Shown here one piece after another: positions 24,147 to 32,256 of a stretch of DNA of 32,331 bases. The notes beneath the pieces are model-generated. The model was given only the letters and a program-made list of their open reading frames with translations. It was not told the origin of the DNA and made no database searches. Source of the stretch: Planctomycetaceae bacterium. GTDB lineage: Bacteria > Planctomycetota > Planctomycetia > Pirellulales > Pirellulaceae. The DNA lies in NCBI GenBank assembly GCA_002726245.1, contig PBSM01000332.1, forward strand, positions 1 through 32,331. The letters run 5' to 3'. Each line of letters opens with the position of its first letter. Positions within the stretch are counted from its first letter, which is position 1. The position numbers and the translations under genes were made by a program.

Positions 24147-25385
24147 ATGTGCATGTGCATGTGCAATCGATTGTGTGTAATGCCGCCTGCTCCGAAATTG
24201 GAAGATAAGATCATCAAGACCAAGCGCCAGTTGCTGTCTGGTGCGCGTCTGCCCGCCCAGGGTGAACCGACTGCCGACGCTGACGTTTTGGATAGCAGAA
24301 CCTTTACGCTGATTGCCACGCGCCCGAAGAAGACCAGAGAGCACACGTTCGTGTCGCCGACGCGCGACTTCGCGCCGGTAACGGGGGTCGCAAGGCGATT
24401 GTGCTGCTCGTTGATTTCTCGGACCACGCGCGAGCCAGTCGCAGTCTCACTACGAGCAGATGTTGTTCTCGACGGGTTCCCTTGCGGGCGGCAGCATGCG
24501 CGACTTCTATCGCGAAGCCTCGTACAACAACCTCGATGTCACCGGCGCTGTCAGCGGGACAGGCGGACCAACGGCCGGATGGTATCGTGCGCCGCAAACG
24601 AGGCCTATTACACCGACGGCAACTACGGCTTCAACGACTATCCGAGGAACGCGCAAAAACTGGCTGAAGACGTCATCGACCCGGCAGCTCCGCACGTGGA
24701 CTTCTCCCAGTACGACAATGGCACCGGATCCGTGGAAGCGCTGGTCATCATTTTTTCTGGTTCGGGAGGCGAAGTGACGGGCAACGTGAACGACATTTGG
24801 TCGCACAAATGGAGTATCACTCCCAAGACCGTGGACGGCGTGACGATCAATCGCTATTTCATGGCCCCCGAAGACGGCCGCGTGGGCGTGATGGCGCACG
24901 AGTTGGGACATCTGCTGATGGACTGGCCCGACCTGTTCGACACCGACTACAGTTCGGCGGGCACCGGTCGCTGGGACCTGATGGCCGGTGGCAGTTGGAA
25001 CAACAACGGTAACACACCCGCGCATCCTTCGGCCTGGTGCAAGGAGAAAGTCGGCTGGGTCACGCCGACAACCGTCTTCAACGCGTCGCAGAGCATTACG
25101 TTGCGTCCCTACGCGACGAATGCCGACGTCGTCAAGCTTCCCATCGGCGACATGAACAGCAAAGAGTACTTTCTGCTTTCCAATCGACAGAAGACCGCTT
25201 TCGACAAGCATCTGCCCGGCGAAGGCTGCATCATCGAGCACATCGACAACAACCAGACGAACAACACCAACGAGAATCATTACTTGGTCGATATCGAACA
25301 GTCCGACGGCCGGAGCGATCTGAACAAGAACGCCAACCGCGGCGACGCCAGCGATCCGTACCCGACGGCGTCGAACGCTAACCGG
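24147..25385 (+). pseudogene. Frameshifted M6-family (immune inhibitor A-like) metallopeptidase
   Basis: The conserved start is read from about 24177 (CVMPPAPKLEDKIIKTKRQ). The protein then jumps to another frame near 24390 for KAIVLLVDFSDHA, to a third near 24445 for EQMLFSTGSLAGGSMRDFYR and its continuation, and back to the first near 24600 for AYYTDGNYGFNDYPRNAQKL. The catalytic part is intact in that frame: zinc motif MAHELGHLLMDWPD (His codon at 24897) and the downstream GRWDLMAGGSW Met-turn. After SDPYPTASN (about 25375) it changes into unrelated sequence. Three frame breaks and the missing C-terminus indicate a pseudogene. M6 peptidases are normally secreted zinc endopeptidases. An ATGTGC x3 repeat precedes the frame. 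Confidence 0.8.
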
Positions 25386-25386
25386 C

Positions 25387-26007
25387 GTGCAATGGACCGT
25401 CGATCTGGTGTTTCCCGCCAACGTAAGTTGGGTCGAGGTGATTCTGAAGTTAGACGATCCCAATCACCGCGTGGCAGCACTGGGAATGCAACTACGCTTA
25501 AATCTGGACAAACCGACTGCACGATTTCCGACTCTCGTTGACATGGGCGCTTCAGGAACGGTCTACACATCGCTGGTGGATGATCAAAGGATCGAACTCA
25601 TCGCGGCACGGGCCACATTGATCGAAAAGTCGAAGCGTTCTAACGAATCAGTGCTCCCATGGAAGGTTTTTCGTGGGACCGCCGGTCAGTTGAAACCATT
25701 CGTTTTTGCACCGAGACAATCCGTTGCAAGCGCTGAAGGGTGGATACACGTGATGGATCGCAAACGTTGCCTGGCAATGGCGATCTCCCAATTCGCACGC
25801 AGCAGCGAGGACCAGATCACGACTTCGGCAGACGGCACAGTTGCCACGTGGAAGAGTTTTGCGATGAGTCCAGTGGACACGCGGCGCGATGCCAAGAGCT
25901 TGCTCGCCTGGCTCCACTTTGTCCATTATCCGCCGCAATACAGTGCGGGAGCCAGTCCACAGGCGATGCAGCATCCGGTCGAGACGAAAGTTATAGGTAA
26001 TCGGTGA
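25387..26007 (+). CDS. Unidentified protein, probably a C-terminal remnant joined to the M6 pseudogene
   Basis: 206 residues from GTG 25387, in a frame different from the preceding M6 sequence. The text is clearly protein-like: beta-rich, with VDLVFPANVSWVEVILKLDD, ALGMQLRLNLDKP, TLVDMGASGTVYTSL and EGWIHVMDRKRCLAMAISQF. There is no signal peptide or ribosome binding site of its own, and the coding frame extends a few codons upstream of GTG, so it looks like the tail of a longer protein whose start was lost at the junction near 25375. I do not recognise the family. It may still be translated, but the simplest reading is a gene fragment. Confidence 0.5.
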   Translation: MQWTVDLVFPANVSWVEVILKLDDPNHRVAALGMQLRLNLDKPTARFPTLVDMGASGTVYTSLVDDQRIELIAARATLIEKSKRSNESVLPWKVFRGTAGQLKPFVFAPRQSVASAEGWIHVMDRKRCLAMAISQFARSSEDQITTSADGTVATWKSFAMSPVDTRRDAKSLLAWLHFVHYPPQYSAGASPQAMQHPVETKVIGNR

Positions 26008-26031
26008 AAGCCAATCCCGTAGGAGCAGCGA

Positions 26032-26355
26032 ATGAAATCCATCTATTGGATGGCGGTGATCGCCAGTCTATGGTTGATTGGCCAGGCCAACGCCGACCGC
26101 TTGCCAGAGAATGCCTGGTGGCCGGTCTGGCGGCATGATGGTAGTCGGAGTTTACGATGCGACCTCAAAGCTCCAGCGAACTTCTTTGGTTGTGTCCGCC
26201 ACGATCAGCGACATCGCGGCAAGCGCACTGATTACACTTACGAATCTCATGACCAGGTCTCCTCATCGGTGCAGAGAATTACTTGCGACTGCCGCGTTGG
26301 TGCTAAGAAACATCGCGACTTCACAGGCGCATTGTCGCCGACCTTGATAGAGTAG
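26032..26355 (+). CDS. Small putative secreted protein, possibly a remnant
   Basis: 107 residues. AGGAG sits eight bases before ATG 26032, and the N-terminus is a convincing signal peptide (MAVIASLWLIGQANA, then DRLPENAWWPVW). After about 35 residues the composition becomes Arg/His/Cys-rich and unconvincing. Another plus-strand frame (26130-26340) then looks more protein-like (VVGVYDATSKLQRTSLVVSA), which suggests a frameshift near 26135. A short minus-strand frame with its own ribosome binding site overlaps. Function unknown. Confidence 0.35.
   Translation: MKSIYWMAVIASLWLIGQANADRLPENAWWPVWRHDGSRSLRCDLKAPANFFGCVRHDQRHRGKRTDYTYESHDQVSSSVQRITCDCRVGAKKHRDFTGALSPTLIE
26152..26250 (-). CDS. Very short signal-peptide-like ORF on the opposite strand
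   Basis: 32 residues from ATG 26250, with AGGAG eight bases upstream (a strong site). The sequence MRFVSVISALAAMSLIVA resembles a signal peptide and is followed by DTTKEVRWSFEVAS and TAA. It may be a small peptide gene or the frameshifted N-terminus of a lost secreted protein, in keeping with the decayed surroundings. It overlaps the plus-strand small ORF; at most one of the two is likely to be real. Confidence 0.25.
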   Translation of the reverse strand: MRFVSVISALAAMSLIVADTTKEVRWSFEVAS

Positions 26356-26399
26356 GACAAGCCGGAGAATCCAAAACCTGAGGGTCGGATGAGCGACTT

Positions 26400-27044
26400 C
26401 TAGCGAGACTTGGAGAACTCGGAACGATAGACCGGCAGGTCGTTCAAGCGCATGCGCCGCTCGAAGTGGGTGTGATAGTCGAGGTCGTGTTCGGCACAAC
26501 GTTCCGCGACGTCAAGCGGTCCTTGGAGGGAGACTTCGGTAGCGATCAGCTCAAGCGTTGTTTGGAAGTATTCCTCGACGTCAGTCCAGAAATGGAGTTT
26601 TCCGCCGGGAACAAGGACGCGTTGGACGTTTTTCAAGAACTCGGGTTTCATCACGCGCCGCTTCCTGTGCCGGTCCTTCCACCACGGATCGGGAAAGTAA
26701 ACGTGCACAACATCGATCGTCTCGCCGCCGAGGCACGCGCGAAAGAATCGCAGCCCATCGCCGCTGATCATCTTGCCGTTGTTCAAGCCTCGCTTGGCGA
26801 GCCGCGCCGCCGAGTAACGGGCGTACCTGCGAGCCATCTCGATGCCAAGGAAGTTGCGCTGCGGATTCGCCTGGGTCGCCGTCTCCATGAACAATCCCTT
26901 ACCGCTGCCAACTTCAACCTCTAGCGGCACGTCGCTGCCAAAGAACTCCGCAGCAACGAACGGCTGCGGGACAGCGTCAAGCGAGTACAAATGATTGGAC
27001 AGATCGAGCGCGGGATCGATCTTACGCAAGGCACGACGACCCAT
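26400..27044 (-). CDS. trmB: tRNA (guanine-N7-)-methyltransferase
   Basis: 214 residues. It methylates N7 of G46 in the tRNA variable loop using S-adenosylmethionine. The SAM-binding motif is LEVEVGSGKGLFME (G46-G50), followed by NFLGIEMARRYARYSAARL, and the family signature VYFPDPWWKDRHRKRRVMKP (about 115-134) with the conserved FPDPWWK. The C-terminal LHFWTDVEEYFQ and THFERRMRLNDLPVY motifs are also typical. Normal length, standing alone on the minus strand; the gap upstream of its start (27045-27179) separates it from the VWA gene's 3' end and shows only a small hairpin. Confidence 0.96.
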   Translation of the reverse strand: MGRRALRKIDPALDLSNHLYSLDAVPQPFVAAEFFGSDVPLEVEVGSGKGLFMETATQANPQRNFLGIEMARRYARYSAARLAKRGLNNGKMISGDGLRFFRACLGGETIDVVHVYFPDPWWKDRHRKRRVMKPEFLKNVQRVLVPGGKLHFWTDVEEYFQTTLELIATEVSLQGPLDVAERCAEHDLDYHTHFERRMRLNDLPVYRSEFSKSR

Positions 27045-27151
27045 CTGTAAAAACCTCGGCGTTTGCGGAAGCGTACGAACTGCATGGTCGCGAATACTCC
27101 TAAAGAGCAGCGACGTCGCTCAGAAGAGATGCCAAAGTAACTCGACTTTCA

Positions 27152-27168
27152 GCCGCCGACTAGGCGGC
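27152..27168 (-). terminator. Weak hairpin after the VWA gene
   Basis: GCCGCC (27152-27157) and GGCGGC (27163-27168) form a 6-bp GC stem with a 5-base loop, 12 bases past the VWA stop. No T-run follows in the minus direction (TGAAAG), so termination would need another factor. Offered as a possibility only. Confidence 0.3.
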
Positions 27169-27179
27169 ACAAGCAACAC

Positions 27180-28879
27180 TCACGCGATGATCTCCCGTTT
27201 GCGATTCAGGTAGTCCCAAACGACGTAGCGGTCGAGATCGCTCCCGGCTGTGAAAAAGACGCGGCCTTGCGTCGATTCGGCCAAGCGATTAGCGAAACGA
27301 ATGTCTTCCTCGGATTGGGACCAACTGGGCACGAGGAACATGTTGATCGTGATGCCTTCACGATGCAGAGCATTCCTTCGCGCATGGTCGCCGTTTCGGT
27401 CTGAGGATCGGGTGGATAGAGCAGATACAACCAATTGCCCTCGAAGTGCGCGGTCGGCAACCCGTCGGTGATGAGAATGATCTGGCGATTAGGTGTGTCT
27501 TGCGTGGCGAGATACTGCCGAGCCATTTGCAGTGAGTGCTGGATATTAGTGAAGTGTGGCGGCAGTTGTAAAGAGATGGTGTCGATGTCGCTCATGTCCG
27601 CTTTCAGCCGCACGATCGGGTCGTGGATTGTCACCGGCTTGGGCATCAGATCGATCACCTCTCCGGCCCGACAGGACTTGGCGAAAGTGAACATTTCAAT
27701 GAAGTGAATGTAATCGCCGGGATACTCGCTTCGGATCAGCCCCTGCATCGCCAGTGCCATCCGTTTCACATTCATGTATTGCCCGTCGTATCGCATCGAG
27801 CCACTCATATCCATGATCACGACCGTCGCGCACTTGGGCGTGTTCCGTGTGCGGTGTACTTCGATGTCGTCGGTCTTCAAGCGGATGGGTGTTCCGCTGC
27901 CTTGCCGCAGCATGGCGTTGACGAAGGTCTGTGGGATGTCGATGTGTGCGATCGAGTCGCCGAACTCGTATGGCTTGGTCTGCTGCATCTCGACAGCGCC
28001 CTCGCCGATGATCGGTCCTTGATGTCGGCCGCTGCGAGAGGCTTGCAGGTTGCTGAAGATCTTTTCGAGTAGCCGTCCTTGAAAAAGTCGATACGCCTTA
28101 GGAGTAAGCAGATAGAATCCGCCTTCCTGTTCCAGACCTTGCCGCTCGGCCATTTCACGCACGTAGTCTTCGACCATGCGTTGCAACACTTGTAGTTGCT
28201 CGATGTCGCCCGGGTCCGCAAACTCGGCCAACGCCTCCATGTCGATCACCGCGATCTGCGCATTCTCGCGAGCTTGCCCCAACTGCTCAAGCAGCTCGTC
28301 GATCTTTTCGAGTTCTTCCTTAATCGCGAGCGCCTCGGGAATCGTCATCGGCGTCTTGCCAGTGAACTCGCACTTGGCGGCTAGTTCGTCGATCTGATAC
28401 TTGTCGCCGAGCGTCTGCAGCAACTGCACGATCCCGCGCGCAAACGGGTGCCGGTCGTTGCCGATCGCATACCAAAGCCGCTCCAGTTCGTAAAGCTGTT
28501 CACCCTTGAACGCCAACTCGTACCGAGGCTGCATCTTTCGCGGGGGTTCCAGTTTCAATCCCGTCTCGTGATACAAGCTCCAAGCTCGTTCCTGGACCGT
28601 TTCGGTCTCGTACTTGGCGAGAATCTTCCGCTTCCGCTCCAGCAGCATCGCCATGAGGGCATCGACGCTCGGCCCAAGCCCTGCAATCTGACTTGGATCA
28701 ATCCGAATCGCGCGAGCCAGTTCTTCATCGGTCAGCCGATGTCGGGCGCCAAACATCAGCATATGCTCAAATGCCGGCGACACAGCGTCGGGTGGCGACT
28801 GCGTCGGGCTGGGAAAGTTCTTCGGATCGTACTTTTGGTACGTATGAACGATCCCACCGATGTGCTTGCGAACAGTCAC
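27180..28879 (-). pseudogene. VWA-domain protein (MoxR partner), with a C-terminal frameshift
   Basis: The main frame (GTG 28879) runs through a basic N-terminus, helical and acidic segments (KEELEKIDELLEQLGQA), and a VWA domain with a MIDAS DMSGSM, VKRMALAMQGLIRSEYPGDY and LITDGLPTAHFEG. It changes frame after REGMLC near 27365, whereas the expected ending HREGITINMFLVPSWSQSEE through WDYLNRKREIIA is read in the next frame to TGA 27180-27182. A single missing C in that spot would restore the frame, so this could be a sequencing error or a recent mutation. Without repair the protein loses about 60 C-terminal residues. Family role: partner of a MoxR-type AAA+ ATPase, in some systems assembling or activating metalloenzymes; the partner lies 2 kb upstream. 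Confidence 0.82.
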
Positions 28880-28918
28880 AACTCAATCACTCTGTCTCGA
28901 ACAGGTTCGGCAGATCTC

Positions 28919-29096
28919 GGACAGCGTCACTTTGAAGCGTGATAGCATCTTCAAAGTCCTGTCATCAAATCGTTTAACCCGTTGCCGAAGGCGAGGCATC
29001 GCAACAGCATCACCTCGCCTTCGGCAACGGGTTAAATTAAACGACTGACAGGAAAGCGACTTATGCATGCTAGCCTCTTTCAAAGTGGCGCTGTCC
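28919..29096. mobile_element. 178-bp palindromic element (MITE-like) inserted in a ParE toxin gene
   Basis: The two ends are imperfect inverted repeats: GGACAGCGTCACTTTGAA at 28919 and its counterpart GGACAGCGCCACTTTGAA read from 29096 on the minus strand. The centre is a perfect 24-bp stem, 28973-28996 against 29013-29036 (TTTAACCCGTTGCCGAAGGC...), around a 16-base loop. Between these regions TCCTGTCA and TCGTTTAA segments also pair. No transposase frame is present. No obvious target duplication flanks it, so its ends and mechanism are uncertain. It supplies the last eight codons and stop of the ParE-like gene. Confidence 0.6.
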
Positions 29097-29312
29097 AACT
29101 AGCCAACGTTTGTGCTGGACGTACAACCAGCCGGCAGGAGCTTGTGGATATCGACGCCCCAACCGCTGCTCTTGTGCCTGACGATCAACGACATTCTTGA
29201 TTTCCAAGTAAATGCGCTCAGCCGTGGGCCTTCGGCCATCTTCCATTGCGATGTAATAGAGGATGTCGTCTAAGTCGGCTTCGGCGACAGGTGTCCAAAC
29301 AACCTCTGCCAT
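29070..29312 (-). CDS. parE: ParE/RelE-family toxin, C-terminally truncated
   Basis: 80 residues beginning MAEVVWTPVAEADLDDILYY, a ParE-type N-terminal helix and strand (aspartates and the alpha-helical ADLDDIL are typical), then LGRRYPQAPAGWLYV and KRWLV. At that point the sequence enters the palindromic element and stops after GQRHFERG. Normal relatives continue for about 20 more residues (the strand ending near VLRVLHGARD), which form part of the active fold, so this toxin is probably inactive. It starts at ATG 29312 overlapping the antitoxin stop by one base, a tight toxin-antitoxin arrangement. Confidence 0.75.
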   Translation of the reverse strand: MAEVVWTPVAEADLDDILYYIAMEDGRRPTAERIYLEIKNVVDRQAQEQRLGRRYPQAPAGWLYVQHKRWLVGQRHFERG

Positions 29313-29569
29313 TAGTCGCCAATGCCTTCCTTCGCCACCCTTTGACGGAGCCGCTCCAAGACCGCTTCATCATCGATCGGCTTGGACATTTCTTGCCTGC
29401 TCTGCTCGATCGCGAGTTCATTCCGTTCGTGCCAGCGCCGTGAATTGGTTTGATCGCGTTCCAGCGCATCGAGCGCCTCGCGAAGGACTTCCTCTTCGTT
29501 CTGATACGACCCATTCGACAATTGCAGCTCAATTCGAGTCTGCAAATCGGGTGGCAATTGGAATGGCAT
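29312..29569 (-). CDS. parD: ParD-family antitoxin
   Basis: 85 residues from ATG 29569; a longer frame to 29599 exists. MPFQLPPDLQTRIELQLSNG followed by YQNEEEVLREALDALERDQ is the ribbon-helix-helix region of ParD-like antitoxins (MetJ/CopG superfold), which binds DNA and represses its own operon. The C-terminal half (helical, rich in Glu/Arg) would wrap the toxin. It precedes parE with a one-base overlap (TAATG). Since the paired toxin looks truncated, this antitoxin may be a leftover or may neutralise a related toxin elsewhere. Confidence 0.8.
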   Translation of the reverse strand: MPFQLPPDLQTRIELQLSNGSYQNEEEVLREALDALERDQTNSRRWHERNELAIEQSRQEMSKPIDDEAVLERLRQRVAKEGIGD

Positions 29570-29615
29570 CGGTGAGTCTCCTTCGTTCCAGCGTACCACG
29601 ATGATGTTCGTGCCG

Positions 29616-30284
29616 TCAAAAAGATGCGGGTTGCGACTTCCATTCTACCGAACGCGGCCTTTTGACCTTCCTCTGCAAACGCACCGAGTTCTGTTGGCCA
29701 TACGTCAACAGCAAAGCTCCCTCGGCGGCACTGTGCTCGAACAGTTCATCGATAACGTTCTCTTCGCCTGGCCAGGGATAGGCGAAGATCAGATCGAAGT
29801 CGTCCGGATCAAGTCCCAGATCATCGTACGCATTATCCGTTTCGGTGCTGAGCCAGGCGACGCCTTCATCCGTCGCGGCGTATGCCTTCTCGGCACGTGC
29901 CTCGCAGCCGCGCGGGACGAAGCTGCCGTGTACGAGTTCGGCTTGCGAATCAAAGGCCTCCGCCAACGCGATCGCCTCATCGACTAGATCGCGATTGATC
30001 TCGATACCGCAAGCTTGCAAGCCTTGCATCTCAGCGAGAATCGTCACTACGCCCAATCCGCTGCCCCACTCGCAGAAGGAAGGCCCGGTTGCCAGATCAA
30101 GCCGCGTGATCATGTTCAAGGCGTGATAGACCGTGACGTAGTCGCTTGGGAAGAAGCCCGTGCCCCAATCCGAATTGTCGCGCATGAACTGTACGTGTAC
30201 AGCGTCGGCTTGTTCGAGCAACGCGGCCACTTCATCAGGTAACGGACCGCAGTCCAACGATAGGTCAATCTCTTTTAGCGGCAA
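29616..30284 (-). CDS. Class I SAM-dependent methyltransferase-like protein
   Basis: 222 residues. A Rossmann methyltransferase core is visible: FCEWGSGLGVVTILAEMQGL (motif I, GxGxG-like) and CGIEINRDLVDEAIALAEAF (the acidic residue ending strand beta2), then DPDDFDLIFAYPWPGEENVI as the post-core motif-IV-like segment. The N-terminus (MPLKEIDLSLDCGPLPDEVA) and the MRDNSDWGTGFFPSDYVTVY stretch are less common. The substrate cannot be told; small-molecule and protein methyltransferases both fit. It lies between two toxin-antitoxin-like pairs and 46 bases from the ParD gene, on the same strand but probably its own unit. Confidence 0.75.
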   Translation of the reverse strand: MPLKEIDLSLDCGPLPDEVAALLEQADAVHVQFMRDNSDWGTGFFPSDYVTVYHALNMITRLDLATGPSFCEWGSGLGVVTILAEMQGLQACGIEINRDLVDEAIALAEAFDSQAELVHGSFVPRGCEARAEKAYAATDEGVAWLSTETDNAYDDLGLDPDDFDLIFAYPWPGEENVIDELFEHSAAEGALLLTYGQQNSVRLQRKVKRPRSVEWKSQPASF

Positions 30285-30333
30285 TGTCGTATCTCGGATT
30301 GAGAACCGAGGTGCTAAGTGTTGGGCCTTCCGT

Positions 30334-30339
30334 TATAAT
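30334..30339 (+). promoter_or_regulatory. Candidate -10 box for the second toxin-antitoxin pair
   Basis: A perfect TATAAT lies 37 bases before the antitoxin ATG 30376. I find no good -35 match at 16-18 bases upstream (only weak GTGCTA-like sequence), so the assignment rests on the -10 alone. Confidence 0.3.
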
Positions 30340-30375
30340 GGAAGTGCGTTTCGTGTGCGATCTGGAGCTGAATCG

Positions 30376-30621
30376 ATGTCAACCGACAATCTTAACGAAT
30401 CCGAAGCGTTCTACACCTTTCTTGGCCAGCGGCTAGAAATGGGCTCTTGCGACCAATCGCCGGAAGAACTGCTTCACTCATGGCGCACGATGTCGGAACA
30501 CGGCCAGGCCGTTCGGGCGATCCAGGAGTGTATTCCGGACATGGAAGCTGGACACGGGATTCCTTTGAAGCAAGCCGCTGCCGAAATCCGAAGCGAACTT
30601 GGCTTCGGCGATTCCGAATGA
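30376..30621 (+). CDS. Putative antitoxin of a ParE-type pair
   Basis: 81 residues from ATG 30376 (the frame is open further upstream, but that portion is antisense to the methyltransferase and lacks a ribosome binding site). It is acidic and helical: SEAFYTFLGQRLEMGSC, SPEELLHSWRTMSEHGQAVR and a C-terminal helix AAAEIRSELGF. I do not recognise a DNA-binding fold with certainty. Its role is inferred from position: its stop overlaps the start of a ParE-like gene by the ATGA motif, as in typical antitoxin-toxin operons. Confidence 0.65.
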   Translation: MSTDNLNESEAFYTFLGQRLEMGSCDQSPEELLHSWRTMSEHGQAVRAIQECIPDMEAGHGIPLKQAAAEIRSELGFGDSE

Positions 30622-30941
30622 CACGCCCCGTAATCGTCCACGATCGGGCCCGACAGTTCTTGCGCGATGCTGCGGAGTGGTGGGCTCAGAATCGGTCGGC
30701 TCAACAAGCGGAGCAGTGGTTCGACGGCTTTGTTGACGGGCTGGACCAACTCGCAGACACCGCTGAGCAGTGTCCGCTGGCCGCGGAAGACGAAGCGTTT
30801 CCATTTGAAGTTCGAGAGTTGCATTATGGTCTCGGACATCATGCCACTCATCGGGCGCTGTTCACAATTAAGCCCGATATGGTGTATGTCTTTGTCATTC
30901 GTCACGCCGCACAACATGATGTGGCACCGGACGAGCTATGA
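30618..30941 (+). CDS. ParE/RelE-family toxin
   Basis: 107 residues from ATG 30618, overlapping the preceding gene by ATGA. The pattern fits plasmid-stabilisation ParE-type toxins: RPVIVHDRARQFLRDAAEWW, AEQWFDGFVDGLDQLADT, EVRELHYGLG, then TIKPDMVYVFVIRHAAQHDV. The full strand pattern to the C-terminus is present, in contrast to the other ParE in the window. Family members inhibit gyrase (ParE) or cleave mRNA (RelE); catalytic residues of RelE are not evident, so ParE-type is preferred. The stop lies two bases from the convergent MoxR stop. Confidence 0.8.
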   Translation: MTRPVIVHDRARQFLRDAAEWWAQNRSAQQAEQWFDGFVDGLDQLADTAEQCPLAAEDEAFPFEVRELHYGLGHHATHRALFTIKPDMVYVFVIRHAAQHDVAPDEL

Positions 30942-30942
30942 C

Positions 30943-32256
30943 CTACTCAACTTCATAGGTGGTCTGACCGTGACGCTGCGAGCGCGAGATGCGACCCATC
31001 GCGTAGAGGCCGGCAAGAACGAATTCGACACAGGAGGCGCGGACGGCCGGATCATCGGCCGCGTTGACTTCAAACGCCTTGTCCCACACTGGTGGAACGC
31101 GTCGCAGCAGTTCGGCGTAACGTGCGGAAGGCAGCATGTCGCCGACTTCGATCTTGACGCCACGGCCGAAGATCTCGGCGATCTCCGCCAGGCCGTGCTC
31201 GTCAACGTATTCATCGAAGACGATCTGAATGGCTTCGGCGATGACGGCGTCCAGAACGTGTCGTTCGGACATCTGGTGGCTGCCCATTAGATCTAGTTCA
31301 AGCTTGCCGAGCGCTGACGAATAGAGATGGCCGAGGTCGCTGATGCGAGGCACGGCGGGTTTTTCGCCAAGCACGACGGCGCGTTGTTTCGCCGAGGCGA
31401 CCATCGTGCGATAGTTGGCAATGCTAAAGCGAGCACTCACACCGGATTGCTGATCGATGTACTTCGACTTACGAGCTTGGATCGTGACCTGCTCGATGAT
31501 CTCCCGCATGAAGTACGGCACGACGACGGGATAGTCTCCCCCGAAGTCGATGTCCACCTCCTGCTCCATGATCTGGATGCCAAGGTCGCGGTCGCGCGGA
31601 TAGTGTGTGTGGATGACTGACCCAATCCGGTCTTTGAGCTGCGGGATGACCTTGCCGCTGCGATTGTAAGTCGCGGGGTTAGCAGAAAAGAGAATCAGCA
31701 CGTCGATGTCGAAACGAATCGGATGGCCGCGAATCTGCACATCGCGCTCTTCGAGAATGTTGAAGAGACCGACTTGCACCAACTCGTCTAACTCGGGCAA
31801 CTCGTTCATCGCAAAGATGCCGCGATGCATGCGTGGAATCAGGCCGAAGTGAAGGGCCTGTTCCGCCGCCATACTGACGCCGCCAGTCAGTTTCCCTGGG
31901 TCGATCTCGCCGATGATGTCCGCAAACTTCGTCCCCGGGGACAAACGCTCGGCATAGCGATCCTCGCGATTCCACCAGCCGATCGGAACGTCTTCCTCCG
32001 AGTGCGCCTCGACGAACTCTTTGCACACACAACTGATGGGCTGATACGGATCGTCGTGGAATGGTGCCTCCTCGATATCGATGTACGGACTAACCTCATC
32101 AAGAAAGTGAACCAAGCCTCGCATCAGCCGACTCTTTGCTTGCCCCTTCTCGCCGAGAAACAGAATGTCGTGACCGGAGAGCAACGCGATATTAATCTCC
32201 GGGATGACGGTGTCTGAGAAGCCGACAATTGCCGGAAACAATTGATAAAGCAACAC
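30943..32256 (-). CDS. MoxR-type AAA+ ATPase (magnesium chelatase subunit I-like)
   Basis: 437 residues from GTG 32256. Walker A is [16 protein letters not shown] (Lys about 42), Walker B is [12 protein letters not shown], sensor 1 [15 protein letters not shown], and a [15 protein letters not shown] segment follows; these match the planctomycete MoxR/ChlI-like group. Family role: ATP-driven remodelling with a VWA partner. A likely partner VWA gene (27180-28879) is on the same strand. An in-frame TGA lies directly before the GTG and no good N-terminal sequence follows upstream within the window; relatives usually have about 40 more residues before PAIVGFSD, so the start may be truncated, frameshifted or beyond an error at the window edge. 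C-terminus complete at TAG 30943-30945. Confidence 0.88.
   Translation of the reverse strand: MLLYQLFPAIVGFSDTVIPEINIALLSGHDILFLGEKGQAKSRLMRGLVHFLDEVSPYIDIEEAPFHDDPYQPISCVCKEFVEAHSEEDVPIGWWNREDRYAERLSPGTKFADIIGEIDPGKLTGGVSMAAEQALHFGLIPRMHRGIFAMNELPELDELVQVGLFNILEERDVQIRGHPIRFDIDVLILFSANPATYNRSGKVIPQLKDRIGSVIHTHYPRDRDLGIQIMEQEVDIDFGGDYPVVVPYFMREIIEQVTIQARKSKYIDQQSGVSARFSIANYRTMVASAKQRAVVLGEKPAVPRISDLGHLYSSALGKLELDLMGSHQMSERHVLDAVIAEAIQIVFDEYVDEHGLAEIAEIFGRGVKIEVGDMLPSARYAELLRRVPPVWDKAFEVNAADDPAVRASCVEFVLAGLYAMGRISRSQRHGQTTYEVE

Noticed and set aside
28860-29098. Two short frames on opposite strands with similar residues (LTRCRRRG, PRLRQRVK)
   Set aside because: They are mirror images produced by the palindromic element; similarity between strands is expected from the inverted repeat.
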